Notes: generated from the letters alone by a model not told the origin. A stretch of 64,000 nt of DNA from Clostridium acetobutylicum ATCC 824 (GCF_000008765.1 NC_003030.1:2142001-2206000), one strand, 5' to 3'. Positions 33,203-43,878 are shown, counted from the first letter of the stretch. Translations and numbers: made by a program.

Positions 33203-34915
33203 CTAACTTATTCTCTTTCCTACAATTTCACTTTTTCTTTTTTGAGCAATTAATATCATTTCCTTAGCATGATCCATAGTTATTTTAGTAACTTCACTTC
33301 CACCTATCATCATTGCAAGTGCATTTGCTTTACCCTCTTTATCAAGCGGCCTTACATCTGTATAAGTTTTATCATTCTTTATGTTCTTTGAAACCATGAA
33401 TTGCGTATCTGACATACAAGCTATTTGTGGGAGATGTGTAACACAAAATACTTGATGATTCTCTGAAACAGCATACATTTTATCTGCTACCCTCTCAGCT
33501 ATCCTGCCGCTTATTCCTGTATCAATCTCATCAAATATAACAGAAGGTATTTTATCTTTATTTACAAAAACAGTCTTCATTGACAACATTATTCTCGAAA
33601 GTTCTCCTCCTGATACAATTTTCTCCAAAGGCCTCAAAGGTTCTCCTATATTAGTAGATATTAAAAATTGAACCTTATCACTTCCACTTTCACTAATATA
33701 CCTTTCATTGAAATCTACTTCTATACTAAAAGTACTTTTACCAAGTCCCACATAATCTAATTGATCCTTAACAGACTTTTCAAGTTTCTTGGCAAAATCA
33801 CACCTTATTTTATGTATATTTTTTGCTTTATGGAGTAATTTCTCATATACGCTCTTTCTTTTTCCCTCTAATTCCTTTACTATCTCTTCGCTATTTACTA
33901 TTTCATTATATTGAGTGTTAAGCTTATCTCTGTAATTCAATATATCCTGTATTGTGCTTCCATATTTTTTCTTATAACTATCTATAGTGAACAGTCTACT
34001 ATTTATATAATCCAACTCACCAGCATCAAAACTTATACCGCTTTTAATTGCTTTTATTTCCTCTACAACTTCACCTAAATTATAGTAGCTATCTTCAAGT
34101 ATCTTTACTATATCAGAAATCTTATCATTATTATTTTCAATACTTTTAATTTTATTCACAACATAACCAATTAAATCATAAGCTGACTTAGAATTATCAC
34201 TTCCATCATAAAGAACCTCACATGCCTCAGAAAATACCTTTGACAATGCTTCACTGTTAGAAACAATTGAATACCTCTCTTGAAGTTCATTATCTTCTCC
34301 AATTTTTAATTTAGAGTTATCTATTTCGTTTATTTGATATTTTAAAAAATCAGCTAGCTTCCCATTTTCACCATTTTTGCCTTTCAAATCACGTATCTTT
34401 TCATCTATAGCTTTTAAACTTTCATATGTAATTGTATAGTCTTTTTTTGCACTAATTAAGCTTTCTTCACAATAATCATCTAAATACATAATATGCTTTA
34501 ATGGGTCCAACAAATTTTGGTTCTCATGCTGTCCATGTATGTCGATTAATGTTTCACTTACGTTTTTTAGCACTGACACTAACACAGATTTTCCATTAAT
34601 TTTGGCAATACTTTTACCCGACTTAAATGTTTCTCTACTCACTATTACACAATCCTCATATTCTATATCCATGTTTTCGAGTTCTGCCTTTGTTTTATCA
34701 TTTTCTATTGTAAAAATAGCTTCAACATATGTTCTCTTTTCTCCAGTTCGTATAAAACCTCTACTTGACTTACCTCCAAGAACATAGTTTATTGCATCAA
34801 TTAATATTGATTTACCAGCACCTGTTTCACCAAATAAAACATTGAATCCTTTTTCAAAATTAATAGTTATATCTTCTATAAGAGCAAAATTTTTAATATT
34901 GAGTTGAAGAAGCAT
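33203..34915 (-). CDS. recN: DNA repair protein RecN
   Basis: The 570-aa SMC-like ATPase tethers broken DNA ends early in double-strand break repair. Walker A (GETGAGKSILIDAINY, near residue 30) lies in the N-terminal lobe. A long coiled-coil middle (about 160-370) follows. The C-terminal lobe has the signature SGGELSRIMLS, Walker B VIFDEIDTGISG and the THLPQIA switch. It is 11 bases downstream of argR, as in Bacillus, and ends before a large palindrome. Confidence 0.95.
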   Translation of the reverse strand: MLLQLNIKNFALIEDITINFEKGFNVLFGETGAGKSILIDAINYVLGGKSSRGFIRTGEKRTYVEAIFTIENDKTKAELENMDIEYEDCVIVSRETFKSGKSIAKINGKSVLVSVLKNVSETLIDIHGQHENQNLLDPLKHIMYLDDYCEESLISAKKDYTITYESLKAIDEKIRDLKGKNGENGKLADFLKYQINEIDNSKLKIGEDNELQERYSIVSNSEALSKVFSEACEVLYDGSDNSKSAYDLIGYVVNKIKSIENNNDKISDIVKILEDSYYNLGEVVEEIKAIKSGISFDAGELDYINSRLFTIDSYKKKYGSTIQDILNYRDKLNTQYNEIVNSEEIVKELEGKRKSVYEKLLHKAKNIHKIRCDFAKKLEKSVKDQLDYVGLGKSTFSIEVDFNERYISESGSDKVQFLISTNIGEPLRPLEKIVSGGELSRIMLSMKTVFVNKDKIPSVIFDEIDTGISGRIAERVADKMYAVSENHQVFCVTHLPQIACMSDTQFMVSKNIKNDKTYTDVRPLDKEGKANALAMMIGGSEVTKITMDHAKEMILIAQKRKSEIVGKRIS

Positions 34916-34926
34916 AAAACCCTCTC

Positions 34927-35379
34927 CTATTCATTAATCATCTTTTTCAGCTTTTGAACAATATTGAATGCTGTTTCTTCACTTCTAGAAAGTATAAAAA
35001 TAGTGTTATCGCCTGCTATTGAACCTGCTATTCCATCTAAATTCAAAGAGTCTATAGCTTCCGCTGCTGCATTAGCTGAACCCGATATGGTTTTTACCAC
35101 TACCATATTATTTACCCTGTCAACATTTAATACAGTTTGGGCAAAAATTGTAACGAGCTTATTTGACAAAAAACTCTCCGTAGGAGAAATAGTTGCATAT
35201 TTATATCTTCCTTTTGATGAGAGAACTTTTATAAGTTTAAGCTCCTTTATATCTCTTGATACAGTGGCTTGAGTAACTTCCATACCACTTCTTCTTAATT
35301 CCTCAGCCAGCTCCTCTTGAGTTTCAATATCCTTTAAATTTATAATTTCTAAAATTTTTGTATGTCTTGATACCTTCAA
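34927..35379 (-). CDS. argR: Arginine repressor ArgR
   Basis: The 150-aa hexameric regulator senses arginine and controls arginine synthesis and catabolism. The N-terminal winged helix (1-70) includes [20 protein letters not shown] and [13 protein letters not shown]. The C-terminal domain binds arginine and oligomerises, with the [11 protein letters not shown] and [16 protein letters not shown] segments carrying the Asp-containing ligand loop. It overlaps the NAD kinase gene by four bases (ATGA) and lies upstream of recN, the common Firmicute order. Confidence 0.94.
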
Positions 35380-36230
35380 TATTTATCACCTTCACATTCT
35401 TCAGTTCTAAGTATTATTTTCTTTCTAAGTACTTCAAAATAATTATAATCCTTCAATTTTAGAAGTTTACATTTATAGTTAAGCTTCGAAATCTCAATAA
35501 ATGAAACTCCTTTTACGTCTACAGGTTGCCTTCCATCTACAGTTATAAATACGTTCTCATTTGCATCTATTCCTGATATTGTTATATTACTTTTACCATC
35601 CAATACTATGGTACCTGCATATGGTCCTTGAGGACAAATTGGAGTAAGTGATATTAAATCCAGGTTAGGATAAATTATTGGACCTCCTGCTGATAAATTG
35701 TACGCTGTAGAGCCGGTTGGAGTAGATATAATTATCCCATCCGACTTAAATCCCATATAAAACTTATCGTCAACATCTATATTATATTTTAGTATTTTTG
35801 CCATATTTCCCTTGTACAAAACAACTTCATTTAAAGAATAGAAAACTTTTTTGCTGTTTCCCTTTATAAAAGAACATTTAAGCATAGTTCTTTCTTGAAA
35901 AAAATATTCACCCTTAAATATTTTATGTATTGCATCTTTGAAATCCTTAAACTCAATAGATGATAAAAATCCAAGGTGACCTATATTAACACTGAATATA
36001 GGAATTCCACATGATACTAAATTCCTTGCAGCGTTTAAAATAGTGCCATCTCCTCCAAACGCAATAAAGAAATCTGGTTTTGTTTTACATACTTCGTCAA
36101 AATAATTTAATTCATCATAAAATTTTACTTGAACGTCCTTTTTTTCTTCTTTTATGACTTTTTCCACATATTTTCTTATTGTACCATCAGGATCTTTACA
36201 TGAATTGATATTGACACCTATATTCTTCAT
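35376..36230 (-). CDS. nadK: NAD kinase
   Basis: The 284-aa enzyme phosphorylates NAD to NADP. The catalytic GGDGT motif ([16 protein letters not shown]) sits near residue 82. Downstream lie NIGHLGFL, the NE pair in YSLNEVVL, and [21 protein letters not shown], the nucleotide loop. The C-terminal beta domain ([15 protein letters not shown]) is complete. It is coupled to argR by a 4-base overlap and follows tlyA by 11 bases. Confidence 0.95.
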
Positions 36231-36241
36231 TTAAATCTCTC

Positions 36242-37045
36242 CTAATCAAGCTTCTTATGGGCATTTTCAACCACACTTTCTGTACTATCATAATCTACCT
36301 GTATACACTTTTTAGAAAAGTATACTAGATATTCTATGTTACCCTCTGGTCCCTTAATTGGCGAATATGTAATTCCTAATATTGACAACTTCATTTCTTT
36401 CAAAAAATCCACTATCGTATTTATTACTTCAATATGAGTTTCAGGTTCCCTTACAACTCCTCTTTTTCCAACTTTTTCTCTTCCTGCCTCAAACTGAGGT
36501 TTTATAAGTGCTACAATCTCCCCATCATCTTTTAGCAAATTAATAACTACAGGAATTACTTTCTTTAAAGATATAAAAGAAACATCAATACTGGCAAAAT
36601 TACCAAATTCGCCTATATCTTCAGGAGTAACATATCTCACGTTAGTTCTTTCCATACATACAACTCTTGGATCTGTTCTTAACTTCCAAGCAAATTGACC
36701 GTATCCAACATCTATAGCAAAAACTTTGGATGCACCATTCTGAAGCATACAATCTGTAAATCCACCAGTAGATGCTCCTATATCAAAACAGACTTTATCC
36801 TTTAATCCTAAACCAAAGGATTTTATCGCCCTTTCAAGCTTGTATCCACCCCTGCTTACATAAGGCATCTTTTCTCCTCTAAATTCAACCTTAGAGGAGA
36901 CCTTTACCTTTTGACCACATTTATCAATTCTTAAGTCATCTACATATATTTCTCCAGCCATTATACTTGCTCTTGCTTTTTCTCTGGATTCAAATATTCC
37001 TTTTTCCACCAAAAGCACGTCTAATCTTTCTTTGTTTTCAGACAT
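36242..37045 (-). CDS. tlyA: TlyA-family rRNA 2'-O-methyltransferase
   Basis: The 267-aa protein was historically called a hemolysin but is an SAM-dependent methyltransferase of rRNA. An S4 RNA-binding domain opens it (RLDVLLVEKGIFESREKARA). The FtsJ-type fold follows: VCFDIGASTGGFTDCMLQNG is the SAM loop, then AIDVGYGQ and SFISLKKVIPVV. The C-terminal catalytic lysine lies in ALIKPQFEAGREKVGK. In Bacillus relatives (yqxC) it has the same place between dxs and nadK/ahrC. Confidence 0.93.
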   Translation of the reverse strand: MSENKERLDVLLVEKGIFESREKARASIMAGEIYVDDLRIDKCGQKVKVSSKVEFRGEKMPYVSRGGYKLERAIKSFGLGLKDKVCFDIGASTGGFTDCMLQNGASKVFAIDVGYGQFAWKLRTDPRVVCMERTNVRYVTPEDIGEFGNFASIDVSFISLKKVIPVVINLLKDDGEIVALIKPQFEAGREKVGKRGVVREPETHIEVINTIVDFLKEMKLSILGITYSPIKGPEGNIEYLVYFSKKCIQVDYDSTESVVENAHKKLD

Positions 37046-37081
37046 ATAAACTTCTCTCCTAAAATAAAACTATATGACTAA

Positions 37082-38941
37082 TTATTTAAAAGAAATTATT
37101 CTTTTGCATATGCCTTCTATATCAAGATCATATAGTTTATATAAAATTTCGATATTTCCATGAGTTATGAACTCATCTTTAAAGCCTAAATTTAAAACAT
37201 CATTTTTAAATTTCATATCATTTAGATGTTCGAGTATTAAGCTCCCAATCCCTCCATGAAGGACATTATCTTCAATAACCACAAATTTATAGTTATCTCT
37301 TGCAAATCTATTCAAGGTATCCTTATCTATTGGCTTTATAAAAGTTGCATTTATAATAGCACAATCGATTCCATATTTCAAAAGTTCATCTCTAACTACC
37401 ATAGCCCTTTGAACCATTTTTCCTACTGCTACAATAGCTACATCTTTTCCATCTTTTAATATCTCCCATTTTCCGTGTCTAAATTCCTTTAAAGGTGCCA
37501 AAACATCTGAAATATCATTTCCACCCTTAGGGTATCTTACTGCAATGGGATAATTTTGCTTAACTGCCCAATTCATAATATAATTCAATTCTTCAACACA
37601 CTTTGGAGCCATTATAGTCATATTAGGTATACTACTTAAATATGAAATATCAAAAACTCCCTGATGAGTCTCTCCATCTTCACCAACAATACCTGCTCTA
37701 TCTATTGCAAACACTACTGGTAATTTCTGAATGCAAACATCGTGAAGCACTTGATCATATGCTCTTTGAAGAAATGTCGAATACACTGCAAAGACTGGCT
37801 TATATCCTGTAGCTGCTAATCCCGCTGCCATAGTAACTGCGTGCTGCTCAGATATACCAACATCAAAAAACCTTTGTGGAAACTTCTTAGAAAATTCACA
37901 CAATCCAGTTCCATCAGTCATTGCTGCAGTAATCGCTACAATTTTATCATTATTCTCAGCCATTTGAACCATTGCCTTACCAAAGGCTTTAGAATATGTA
38001 TCCTTTGGCTTTGAAAGTGCTTCTCCTGTTTTAGAATTAAATTTGCCTATACTATGAAATTTATTAGGATTTTCTTCTGCATAGCTATAGCCTTTTCCCT
38101 TTTGAGTCTTAACATGTAATATCACAGGTCCTTTAATTTCCTTAGCTTTTGATATAACACTAGTTAGTTCTTCAATATTATGTCCATCAATTGGACCAAG
38201 ATATTTTATTCCTATATCTTCAAAAAACATTCCTGATACAACCATTTGCTTTATTCCACCTTTGATTCTTTCGATGGAATTAGCTACCTCTGACCCTATA
38301 TTAGTTCTTTGTAATTTAGTTTTAACATCCTTCTTTAATTTGTTGTATTTAGGATCTAATCTTATTTTATTTAAGTACTTAGATATGCTTCCAACATTTT
38401 TTGCGATAGACATTTGATTGTCATTAAGTATTATTATAACATTAGTTTTCTTGTATCCAATATCATTTAAAGCTTCAAGTGCCATACCACCTGTAAGTGC
38501 ACCGTCACCTATAACTGCAATAACATCATAATTATCTTTTGACAGATCCCTTGCTCTTGCAATACCCGAAGCTGCTGAAATAGATGTGCTACTATGACCT
38601 GTTTCAAATGCATCATAAATACTTTCATTCCTCTTTGGAAAGCCACTTAGTCCATTAAACTGCTTAAGACTATCAAATTTATCCTTGCGACCTGTTAAGA
38701 TTTTATGTACATAGGCTTGATGTCCTACATCCCATATTATTTTATCTTTTTTCAAATTGAATACTTTGTGCAAGCTTAAGGTAAGCTCCACTACGCCAAG
38801 ATTAGAGGCAAGATGACCTCCTGTTTTTGAAATCTTATCTATCAAAAACTTCCTTATCTCACTAGCAAATTCTTTAAGCTCATCACTGCTCATATTTTTT
38901 ATATCATCTACATCTTCATAATTATCAAGTATGTTATACAT
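37082..38941 (-). CDS. dxs: 1-deoxy-D-xylulose-5-phosphate synthase
   Basis: The 619-aa thiamine-diphosphate enzyme condenses pyruvate and glyceraldehyde-3-phosphate, the first step of the MEP isoprenoid pathway. The thiamine-binding block is [20 protein letters not shown] with [13 protein letters not shown] after it. The catalytic Glu sits in [17 protein letters not shown]. HxTGH-like and SGFPKR segments also fit. The C-terminal transketolase domain is complete. It is four bases downstream of oapA, in one operon with ispA. Confidence 0.96.
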   Translation of the reverse strand: MYNILDNYEDVDDIKNMSSDELKEFASEIRKFLIDKISKTGGHLASNLGVVELTLSLHKVFNLKKDKIIWDVGHQAYVHKILTGRKDKFDSLKQFNGLSGFPKRNESIYDAFETGHSSTSISAASGIARARDLSKDNYDVIAVIGDGALTGGMALEALNDIGYKKTNVIIILNDNQMSIAKNVGSISKYLNKIRLDPKYNKLKKDVKTKLQRTNIGSEVANSIERIKGGIKQMVVSGMFFEDIGIKYLGPIDGHNIEELTSVISKAKEIKGPVILHVKTQKGKGYSYAEENPNKFHSIGKFNSKTGEALSKPKDTYSKAFGKAMVQMAENNDKIVAITAAMTDGTGLCEFSKKFPQRFFDVGISEQHAVTMAAGLAATGYKPVFAVYSTFLQRAYDQVLHDVCIQKLPVVFAIDRAGIVGEDGETHQGVFDISYLSSIPNMTIMAPKCVEELNYIMNWAVKQNYPIAVRYPKGGNDISDVLAPLKEFRHGKWEILKDGKDVAIVAVGKMVQRAMVVRDELLKYGIDCAIINATFIKPIDKDTLNRFARDNYKFVVIEDNVLHGGIGSLILEHLNDMKFKNDVLNLGFKDEFITHGNIEILYKLYDLDIEGICKRIISFK

Positions 38942-38945
38942 TTTT

Positions 38946-39503
38946 TCATCTATCCTTTTGAACCAGGTATAAAATTTTTGATACCCTGGTAACTATTTTT
39001 CTGCTATTATTAATACCATAAGTTTTTCCTATAGCCTTTCCTAAAATAGTTCCAGCTGCTATCATTCCTCCAACCATTGCACTTAAAGCTTCAGATGGAA
39101 TATTTTTATTAAGCATTTGCTGAAGCAATTTATCTGTTATCAAAGCTCCCATAGTACCACTTACAATTCCGCATATATCTCCTATTACATCATTGCAAAA
39201 TGTAGCAACCTTATCTGAATTTCTTATAAGTTTTATTGCAATGGATGAACCATGAATTTTTTTAGCTGCCATAGCATGAAAGGGAGTTTCTACTGCTGTA
39301 GCTACAGAAATTCCAATTATATCAAAAACTATTCCTATAAAAATTATACAAATCAATAAAATAAAAGCTACTAATAAATTAACCCTTCTTAGTAGCAAAT
39401 CAGACAACAGAGAAACACTGCTACTAATGGTAATAGACCATATAAAAATCTTAAGCAGCCATTTGTGCATATCTCTAGAATTACCTTTTTTATTTTTTGA
39501 CAC
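38946..39503 (-). CDS. oapA: OapA-like membrane protein, partner of OLE RNA
   Basis: This 185-aa protein has a GTG start at 39503, picked because GGAGGAATTATT lies directly before it. Four hydrophobic segments (about residues 20-40, 45-75, 110-130, 140-160) and basic ends are seen. The conserved block [20 protein letters not shown], then [20 protein letters not shown], is typical of the protein adjacent to OLE RNA in other Firmicutes. OapA binds OLE RNA and brings it to the membrane; this is known from Bacillus halodurans. Here the RNA lies just upstream on the same strand, and dxs follows after four bases. Confidence 0.8.
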   Translation of the reverse strand: MSKNKKGNSRDMHKWLLKIFIWSITISSSVSLLSDLLLRRVNLLVAFILLICIIFIGIVFDIIGISVATAVETPFHAMAAKKIHGSSIAIKLIRNSDKVATFCNDVIGDICGIVSGTMGALITDKLLQQMLNKNIPSEALSAMVGGMIAAGTILGKAIGKTYGINNSRKIVTRVSKILYLVQKDR

Positions 39504-39544
39504 AATAATTCCTCCAAAACATAACATCAATGTGGTAACAAAAT

Positions 39545-40125
39545 AAGTAAATCTTACGGCATAGGTTCAGTAGGCTTTCCCCACGAATAACTATACGTCG
39601 CCATATAGCGGTTTCCCTTTAATATCCGAGCTGAAGTGTTGCCACTTTCAGGACTGAATTGCCACTAAGTCCGCACTGCAATCCTCATTTTACCAAAACA
39701 GTCTAGGAGTTTTCCTCAACAGTTAGATGCTTTCTTAGCCTCTTTTGCAACATAGGTTTCAGAGTTCAATAGTACAAAAACTTAGGCCTAAAATTTTTGA
39801 CTTGTTTATCTCCTCTCCCCATACCACTCAAGGCAGGCTACACTGCACATAGCTTTTACACCACATTGCAGGTTTACCCCAATTTCGTATATTGAATATC
39901 TCTCTCAATATACAATAATTGGCCTCCACAAAAGTAGGGTCATTTGTCGCATGCCATTGCGAGTGCCCCAGCTTTTTTAACTCCCAGCACAAGCCCAAGA
40001 CTGGGCATTCTAAGGCCAGCACCAGGAACTTCATCGATGTGCCCTTTAGCGGATTTTTAGCCCCGCCTTCAAAAAGCATTTCCCTGACTAGAATACTGCA
40101 CCACATTGAATATATTAATTGAAAT
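39545..40125 (-). ncRNA. ole: OLE RNA (ornate, large, extremophilic RNA)
   Basis: About 580 bases between ispA and oapA hold no plausible gene. They are visibly richer in G and C than their surroundings, and the synteny is that of OLE RNA. Local helices include a 9-bp stem GTATATTGA..TCAATATAC (39887-39913) and the tetraloop-like hairpin GCCCAAGACTGGGC (39993-40006). Purine-rich single-stranded stretches fit a large ornate fold. Transcription follows ispA on the minus strand; oapA is next. In halophilic and alkaliphilic bacilli the OLE-OapA particle supports growth with ethanol and in cold, and responds to Mg. The ends are approximate. Confidence 0.85.
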
Positions 40126-40183
40126 TATAACATATAAGCTTTAAATATTCAAAAAATAAAAGCGTTCCTATATACAATTAAAC

Positions 40184-41053
40184 TTATCTATTTCTCTTTA
40201 ATAAAAGTTCTGTTATTTCTTTAAGCAATTCCGTATTGCCTTGTATTTTGCCTATTATATCTAAACATTCATCTGTTAACTCTCTGCAAATACTCTTACA
40301 CTTATCTATTCCATACAAAGTAACATAGGTACATTTATCATTTTCCAAATCACTTTTCGATGTCTTTCCCATGATTTTTGTATCTCCAATAATATCGAGT
40401 ATATCATCTTCTATTTGAAAAGCAAGACCTAATTTATCACCATATTGCGATAAAAGCTCCACATCATGCAAAGGAGCTCCCCCTAATATTGCTCCACTGA
40501 CTACAGCTGCCTTTATAAGCTCACCTGTCTTTTTTTTGTGCATATATCTAAGCTCATCTTCATTTATCTTCTTTCCTTCACTTAATATATCCACAACTTG
40601 ACCGCCTATCATTCCATCTGAACTTGCTGCCTTAGATATCATTAAACAAGCTTTAAGAGCCTCTTCACCTTTTCCAATACAATACTTAAACATTATGTTC
40701 ATTGCCTCGTTCAGAAGGCCGTCACCTGCTAAAAGAGCAATAGAATAGCCAAAAATCTTATGATTTGTTGGTCTTCCTCTTCTTAAATCATCATTATCCA
40801 TACACGGTAAATCATCATGTATTAGTGAATAAGTATGTATCATTTCAATTGCTGCCGCTATGTCAATTACTTCTTTGTAATCTTTATTATATATGGCATA
40901 CGAAGCTAATAAAAGCAGAGGTCTTACCCTTTTTCCACCCGCATTTAGGCTATAGTTCATAGATTCATATACCCTTTTATTGTAGTTATCTTTTCCTTCA
41001 AAGTATCTACTTAAATATTCCTCTACTTCTTTCTTTATTACTTTATTGTTCAT
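40184..41053 (-). CDS. ispA: Polyprenyl (farnesyl) diphosphate synthase
   Basis: The 289-aa prenyltransferase adds isopentenyl diphosphate to allylic primers to make farnesyl diphosphate. Start ATG 41053 has AGGTGATTCAT before it; 12 upstream codons are within xseB. The first aspartate-rich motif is DDLPCMDNDDLRRGRPT and the second is FQIEDDILDIIGD. KRVRP and GGQVVDI are also conserved. It overlaps xseB by 11 bases and is followed by the OLE RNA, linking it to dxs in one unit. Confidence 0.94.
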   Translation of the reverse strand: MNNKVIKKEVEEYLSRYFEGKDNYNKRVYESMNYSLNAGGKRVRPLLLLASYAIYNKDYKEVIDIAAAIEMIHTYSLIHDDLPCMDNDDLRRGRPTNHKIFGYSIALLAGDGLLNEAMNIMFKYCIGKGEEALKACLMISKAASSDGMIGGQVVDILSEGKKINEDELRYMHKKKTGELIKAAVVSGAILGGAPLHDVELLSQYGDKLGLAFQIEDDILDIIGDTKIMGKTSKSDLENDKCTYVTLYGIDKCKSICRELTDECLDIIGKIQGNTELLKEITELLLKRNR

Positions 41054-41276
41054 ATGAATCACCTGCTTTTTTAAATTCCTCTTCTCCATTTTCCGTAAGC
41101 AGTTTTATCTTTCCCTCCGCTTTGTTTAATATTTTATACAGCTTATCACAAAGCTTTACACCATCCTCATAATTTTTCATAGCTTCCTCTAAAGGTAACT
41201 CTTCATTTTCCATACTGCTCACAATTTTTTCAAGTTCTTTTATCATTGATTCATAACTTTCTTTTTTAGAAGGCAT
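41043..41276 (-). CDS. xseB: Exodeoxyribonuclease VII small subunit
   Basis: The 77-aa subunit wraps around the XseA coiled coil to make the single-strand exonuclease used in repair. The sequence has the family core YESMIKELEKIVSSMENEEL followed by PLEEAMKNYEDGVKL, with the two-helix plan and usual length. It lies 28 bases after xseA and overlaps ispA by 11 bases. Confidence 0.95.
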   Translation of the reverse strand: MPSKKESYESMIKELEKIVSSMENEELPLEEAMKNYEDGVKLCDKLYKILNKAEGKIKLLTENGEEEFKKAGDSYEQ

Positions 41277-41304
41277 TAATTATTCACCTCACTTAAATTC
41301 TAGT

Positions 41305-42504
41305 TCACCTTAAAATATCTATTTTAGCATTCACCTTGCCATCCTTAAATGTTATATGGACTTTATCTGGTTCTTTTAATTTATCTACATTACTTATATT
41401 ATTTCCAATTTCATCACTTATAATGGAATATCCTTTATTTAAAATATTAATTGGGCTATTTGATTTTAAAATAGAATTATATCTTAGTATCTTTTCTTTT
41501 TCTATTTTTATCTTATTTGCTATTCTCATATCAAGTACATACTTAAAGTTGTCAATTGAAGAATATCCATTAACTATCAATATTTCTGGACTGTTTTTTT
41601 CTAACATCCTTTTAGCTATTTCAAGCTGATTACATTTATTTTGAATATATGTTTTAATACTAGTATCAAGAGCTCTTTTTAGAGAAACAAAACTATTCAT
41701 TTCTTCATTTATATTTGGGACTGCAATTTCTGCCGCTGCCGAAGGAGTAGGTGCTCTTCTATCACTTACAAAATCAACTATTGTGAAGTCTGTTTCATGA
41801 CCTACACCTGTTACAACAGGCTTTTTAGAATTATATACAGCATATGCAAGCTTTTCATCGTTAAATGCCCAAAGTTCCTCAATGGATCCTCCACCACGTG
41901 CCAATATTATAGTATCAATGTCTTCTCTATTATTTAAATAATCCAAAGCTTTTATTAATTCACCTGGGGCATTTACCCCTTGAACTAAAGTTGGACATAT
42001 GATCATGTCTACACTCTTATTTCTTCTCGTAGCCACATTTATTATATCTCTTATGGCTGCACCTGTTGGAGAGGTTATAACACCTATCATTTTAGGATAT
42101 TTAGGTATATTTCGCTTATGTTCCTCACTAAACATACCCTCGTTTAAAAGCTTTTCCTTTAGTTTCTCAAAGGCTTCATAAAGTTCTCCTCTTCCCTCAG
42201 GAGTGATTTCAGTACAGTAAAGCTGATAAGCTCCATCTTTAACATATACTGATACTCTTCCCTTTACATTTACCTTCATTCCATTTTCAGGAATAAATTT
42301 TAACTTTTCAGCATTACTTCTAAACATTATGCAGTTTATCTTCCCTCCTTCATCCTTAAGGGAAAAATAAACATGCCCACTGCTGTGAAATTTAAAATTT
42401 GATATTTCGCCTTTTACTTGAGCATTACTCAATATATAATCACTATCTACAACTCTTTTTATATAATTATTTAGTTCTGAAACCGACAAAACCTTTATAT
42501 ACAT
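41305..42504 (-). CDS. xseA: Exodeoxyribonuclease VII large subunit
   Basis: The 399-aa catalytic subunit digests single-stranded DNA from both ends. The N-terminal OB-fold (1-100) includes VKGEISNFKFHSSGHVYFSL. The catalytic core includes ITSPTGAAIRDIINVATRRN, ARGGGSIEELWAFNDEKLA and GVGHETDFTIVDFVSDRRAP. The coiled coil (270-340) and C-terminal beta segment are present. The family's coiled coil is somewhat shorter here than in E. coli. It is one base after folD. Confidence 0.95.
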   Translation of the reverse strand: MYIKVLSVSELNNYIKRVVDSDYILSNAQVKGEISNFKFHSSGHVYFSLKDEGGKINCIMFRSNAEKLKFIPENGMKVNVKGRVSVYVKDGAYQLYCTEITPEGRGELYEAFEKLKEKLLNEGMFSEEHKRNIPKYPKMIGVITSPTGAAIRDIINVATRRNKSVDMIICPTLVQGVNAPGELIKALDYLNNREDIDTIILARGGGSIEELWAFNDEKLAYAVYNSKKPVVTGVGHETDFTIVDFVSDRRAPTPSAAAEIAVPNINEEMNSFVSLKRALDTSIKTYIQNKCNQLEIAKRMLEKNSPEILIVNGYSSIDNFKYVLDMRIANKIKIEKEKILRYNSILKSNSPINILNKGYSIISDEIGNNISNVDKLKEPDKVHITFKDGKVNAKIDILR

Positions 42505-42505
42505 A

Positions 42506-43342
42506 TTATTTCAATGCCTCACAAACATTTAATATTAACATTGTGGTTGTCATCGCCCCTACTCCCCCAGGAACTGGAGTTACGTAAGCTGCCTTTTTTA
42601 TAACCTCATCAAAAACCACATCTCCACGAAGTTTACCATCTACTACTGTAGTTCCAACATCAATTACAATAGATTTTTCATTAACAAATTCATCTGTTAT
42701 AAAACCTGGTCTTCCAATAGCACTTACAATAATATCAGCTTTTTTACATATATCTTTTAAGTTTTGTGTTCTAGAGTGGCATATTGTAACCGTTGCATTT
42801 TCATTTAGTAAAAGCTGCGCTGTAGGTTTACCTACAATGTTACTTCTCCCTATTACAACTGCATTTTTCCCACAAATATCCACATTTAAACTCTTTATAA
42901 GATTTATAATACTTCTTGGCGTGCATGGTATAAATGATTTTTCACCCTTGTAAAATTTTCCTGTATTTATATCTGTAAGACTATCTATATCTTTATTAGC
43001 ATCTATTTTAGATGTGACTAGTTTTGCATCAATGTGATTAGGCAGCGGTAATTGAAGCATAATTCCATGAATTTTATTATCTACGTTTAGACCTTCAATT
43101 AACTTTATTAGTTCTTCCTCTCGTATACTTTCATCTAAAAATATACTCTTAAACTCAATTCCAAGACTTTCTGATACTTTTTTTTGATTGTTAACATAGT
43201 ATAATGAGCCCCCATCATCTCCAACTGTTATACTGGCTATGCATGGAATATCTAACCCCTGTTTCTTTCTTTCATTAATAAATTCAATTATTTTATCTTT
43301 ATACTTTTGAGATTCCGCTTTTCCATTAATTATATCTCCCAT
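42506..43342 (-). CDS. folD: Bifunctional methylenetetrahydrofolate dehydrogenase/cyclohydrolase
   Basis: The 278-aa enzyme interconverts methylene-, methenyl- and formyl-tetrahydrofolate. Start ATG 43342 has AAAGGAGAG nine bases upstream; a TTG two codons earlier is too close. Visible motifs are YVNNQKKVSESLGI with the catalytic Lys, MLQLPLPNHID, IPCTPRSIINLIKSL, the NADP loop VVIGRSNIVGKPTAQLL, and TPVPGGVGAMTTTML at the C-terminus. It lies between nusB and xseA, the common clostridial order. Confidence 0.96.
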   Translation of the reverse strand: MGDIINGKAESQKYKDKIIEFINERKKQGLDIPCIASITVGDDGGSLYYVNNQKKVSESLGIEFKSIFLDESIREEELIKLIEGLNVDNKIHGIMLQLPLPNHIDAKLVTSKIDANKDIDSLTDINTGKFYKGEKSFIPCTPRSIINLIKSLNVDICGKNAVVIGRSNIVGKPTAQLLLNENATVTICHSRTQNLKDICKKADIIVSAIGRPGFITDEFVNEKSIVIDVGTTVVDGKLRGDVVFDEVIKKAAYVTPVPGGVGAMTTTMLILNVCEALK

Positions 43343-43366
43343 ACACAACTACTCTCCTTTAAATTA

Positions 43367-43774
43367 TCATTTTTCCTCAGAACTATTTATTAAATTTCCA
43401 ATAACTCCATTAACAAATGAGAAAGAGTTCTCTTCAGCATAACTTTTTGCAAGTTCAACAGCCTCATTTGCAGAAACCTTACAAGGTATATCCTTTTCGA
43501 AGAATATTTCATATGCTGCCATCCTAAGTATGGTGATATTTATCTTGGATATTCTGCTTATCTTCCACTTCTTGGAGCTTTCTTCAATTTTAGAATCTAT
43601 GTACTCCATGTTTTCATCTATTCCTCGTAGTATTCTCTCTATGTACTCAAAATCTAAGTTCTCTATTTCGTTATTTTCTTTATAATGTTCTATTGTATCT
43701 GAAATGCTATTTTTGTTAATAGATATTTCAAACAATAATTTCATAGCTACTTCTCTACTTTTCTTTCTATTCAT
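43367..43774 (-). CDS. nusB: Transcription antitermination factor NusB
   Basis: The 135-aa all-helical protein binds boxA RNA with NusE to allow full-length rRNA transcription. The N-terminus (RKKSREVAMKLLFEISINKN) and the C-terminal CKVSANEAVELAKSYAEENS and FVNGVIGNL are the family signatures. It follows the asp23 gene after a terminator and 131 bases; folD follows after 24 bases. Confidence 0.95.
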   Translation of the reverse strand: MNRKKSREVAMKLLFEISINKNSISDTIEHYKENNEIENLDFEYIERILRGIDENMEYIDSKIEESSKKWKISRISKINITILRMAAYEIFFEKDIPCKVSANEAVELAKSYAEENSFSFVNGVIGNLINSSEEK

Positions 43775-43878
43775 TTAATTCTTTTCCTCCTAGTATGTAT
43801 ATGTTAGGTTTTAATCCATCCTATACACAATATTATGTCCTTTAATACATGGTTTTTACTCTATATTTATATGCAATT

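Noticed and set aside
36242-37045. Hemolysin function for the TlyA-family protein
   Set aside because: The S4 plus FtsJ domain plan and catalytic motifs show an RNA methyltransferase; the toxin name is historical.
39828-40106. 92-codon frame on the minus strand
   Set aside because: It lies inside the OLE RNA, has no ribosome binding site and an implausible Cys/Trp-rich composition. The structured-RNA reading explains the region better.
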